A stretch of DNA of 7,706 bases from Pseudomonadota bacterium (GTDB lineage: Bacteria > Myxococcota_A > Polyangia > Polyangiales > Polyangiaceae): positions 1 to 7,706 of the forward strand of contig JAEWOQ010000339.1 of assembly GCA_023460875.1 (NCBI GenBank). Reading direction: 5' to 3'. The stretch's first letter is position 1; every line of letters starts with the position of its first letter. Both the position numbers and the translations under genes were made by a program. The notes beneath the pieces were generated by a model that was given only the letters and a program-made list of their open reading frames with translations, ran no database searches and had not been told where the DNA came from. Shown one piece after another: positions 6,761 to 7,706 of the stretch.

Positions 6761-7706
6761 ATGCGTCCCGAGCAGCGACGGTGGCTCGTGTTGGTGGCCC
6801 TCATCGGGTTGGGTGTGGCCGTCTTCACGCTGTTGCACTATTCGAGCGCGCCGCCGAAGAGGCGCCCGCCCCAGGATCGCGGTCGGCCCGTCCGGGTGCT
6901 GGAGCTGCAGCCGCTCCCCGTCGTGCCGCGAGCGACCGGCTATGGCGTCGTCACCGCGCAGCGAAACTGGCAGGCCATCGCCCAGGTCTCCGGGGCCATC
7001 GTGGAGATGGGTGAAGGCGTCGAGGTCGGGCGGATCGTGCAGGAGGGGACACCCCTGTTCCGTATCGATCCCGGCAACTATCGCCTCGAACAGAGCCGCA
7101 CCCAGGCCACCGTGCAGGCTGTGCGGGCGCAGATCGAGGAGCTGAAGATCCGAGAGACGAGCACCCGTAACAGCCTCGATGTCGAGAAGAAGGCCCTCGA
7201 GCTGGCGCGCAAGGAGCTCGATCGCACCCTCGCTCTGTACGAGAGCGATCTGACGTCGATGGCCCAGGTGGAGACGGCGGAGCGCGGCCTGCTCACCGCG
7301 GAGAAGGCGGTGCGCCAGCTCGAGAACACGCTCATGGAGCTCCCCGCCAGCCGCCGGGTCCTGGAGGCGCAGCTCGCGCAGCAGCAAGCGGGGGTCGAGG
7401 GGGCCCGCATCGATCTCGGCCGCACCGAGATCGTCGCTCCGTTCACGATGCGCATCCGTGAGGTGAACGTCAGTCTCCATCAAGCGGTGAGCTCGGGCCA
7501 GATCCTGCTCGTCGGCGATGGCATCGACGTACTCGAGGTGCCCGCGCGCCTCCCGATCGGCAGCGTGGGGCCTCTGCTCAGCCGGAGGACGCGCCCCGCA
7601 CAAGGACAGGAGGAGCGCGCGACACCGCCCGCGGACACCGACAACGCCGAGCAGGGCGACCCCGACAGCGCCGAGCAGGGCGACGCCGACACGAGCGCCG
7701 CGACAG
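6761..7706 (+). CDS. Second RND-type periplasmic adaptor (HlyD/AcrA family), 3' end outside window
   Basis: This open frame gives 315 codons to the right edge without a stop. The start is forced: an in-frame TGA at 6749-6751 is followed by no other start codon before ATG 6761, and no Shine-Dalgarno sequence is seen. A positively charged N-terminus (MRPEQRR) precedes one membrane helix (about 8-26) with no lipobox or obvious cleavage site, so the protein is probably anchored by this helix and faces the periplasm. A Pro/Arg-rich linker leads to the first half-lipoyl segment (about 70-104, with QVSGAIVEMGEGVEVGRIV and LFRIDP). A long coiled-coil hairpin spans about 107-220, and the second half-lipoyl segment about 222-258 (EIVAPFTMRIREVNVS). 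The hairpin tip carries a complete TolC-docking RLS pattern: Arg155, Leu159, Ser166. The beta-barrel starts at about 259-274 and is then interrupted by an acidic repeat stretch running to the window edge. A transporter gene may follow, but this cannot be seen. It shares little obvious sequence with the first adaptor, so it is not a recent duplicate. Confidence 0.92.
   Translation, partial: MRPEQRRWLVLVALIGLGVAVFTLLHYSSAPPKRRPPQDRGRPVRVLELQPLPVVPRATGYGVVTAQRNWQAIAQVSGAIVEMGEGVEVGRIVQEGTPLFRIDPGNYRLEQSRTQATVQAVRAQIEELKIRETSTRNSLDVEKKALELARKELDRTLALYESDLTSMAQVETAERGLLTAEKAVRQLENTLMELPASRRVLEAQLAQQQAGVEGARIDLGRTEIVAPFTMRIREVNVSLHQAVSSGQILLVGDGIDVLEVPARLPIGSVGPLLSRRTRPAQGQEERATPPADTDNAEQGDPDSAEQGDADTSAAT
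7640..7687 (+). repeat. In-frame 24-base tandem repeat in the second adaptor
   Basis: Two adjacent 24-base units (7640-7663 and 7664-7687) differ at only a few bases and encode D-N-A-E-Q-G-D-P and D-S-A-E-Q-G-D-A. A third partial unit begins with GAC at 7688. The repeat lies in an acidic, low-complexity stretch (residues about 284-315) where beta-barrel sequence would be expected, and looks like replication-slippage expansion of a surface loop. Confidence 0.85.

Noticed and set aside
6724..7014. Small + strand open frame of 96 codons starting beside the second adaptor
   Set aside because: It is out of frame with the adaptor, whose membrane anchor and lipoyl motifs are clear in the other frame. 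The peptide is Arg/Ala-rich with no features.
6287..7603. Minus-strand open frame of 438 codons across the pump end, gap and second adaptor
   Set aside because: It crosses the conserved end of the pump and the start of a clear adaptor. It is an antisense artefact of high GC.

Overview
The window is a GC-rich stretch (strong G/C preference at third codon positions) from a bacterium with an outer membrane. Every confident gene is on the + strand, and together they form an envelope efflux locus. I see no RNA genes, CRISPR arrays, transposases or integration sites. The protein style, such as the short-hairpin lipoprotein adaptor with a cysteine pair and the HAE1 pump sequence, reminds me of Myxococcota or other former Deltaproteobacteria. 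That is an impression from memory, not something the window proves.

Layout, left to right. Positions 1-131 hold no supported gene; they contain a GC-rich hairpin and then a good sigma70-type promoter that ends almost on the next start codon. Positions 132-827 encode a TetR/AcrR-type repressor. Positions 892-2304 encode a TolC-type outer-membrane channel, 2360-3466 a lipoprotein-type periplasmic adaptor, and 3501-6653 a complete HAE1-type RND proton/drug antiporter. The gaps between these four genes are only 64, 55 and 34 bases, so they look like one transcript headed by its own regulator. A 107-base gap with a tandem repeat of stop-codon-bearing 14-mers follows. A second adaptor then begins at 6761 and runs off the right edge.

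How they work together (family knowledge plus context): the RND pump in the inner membrane captures hydrophobic or amphiphilic compounds and exchanges them for protons. An adaptor links it to the TolC-type channel so that the substrate leaves the cell directly. The TetR protein probably represses the operon until a ligand releases it. The second adaptor has a different anchor (N-terminal membrane helix rather than lipid) and a long hairpin with a TolC-docking motif. It may belong to a second transporter just beyond the window, or serve as an alternative adaptor for this pump.

The core is an ordinary tripartite efflux operon, and I do not claim a new system. The less ordinary points are two candidate leaderless starts with identical -10-to-start spacing, a Tat-like motif in the channel's signal peptide, a cysteine pair across the hairpin tip of the first adaptor, a tandem repeat that places stops in all three frames after the pump gene, and an acidic repeat-bearing insertion in the second adaptor.
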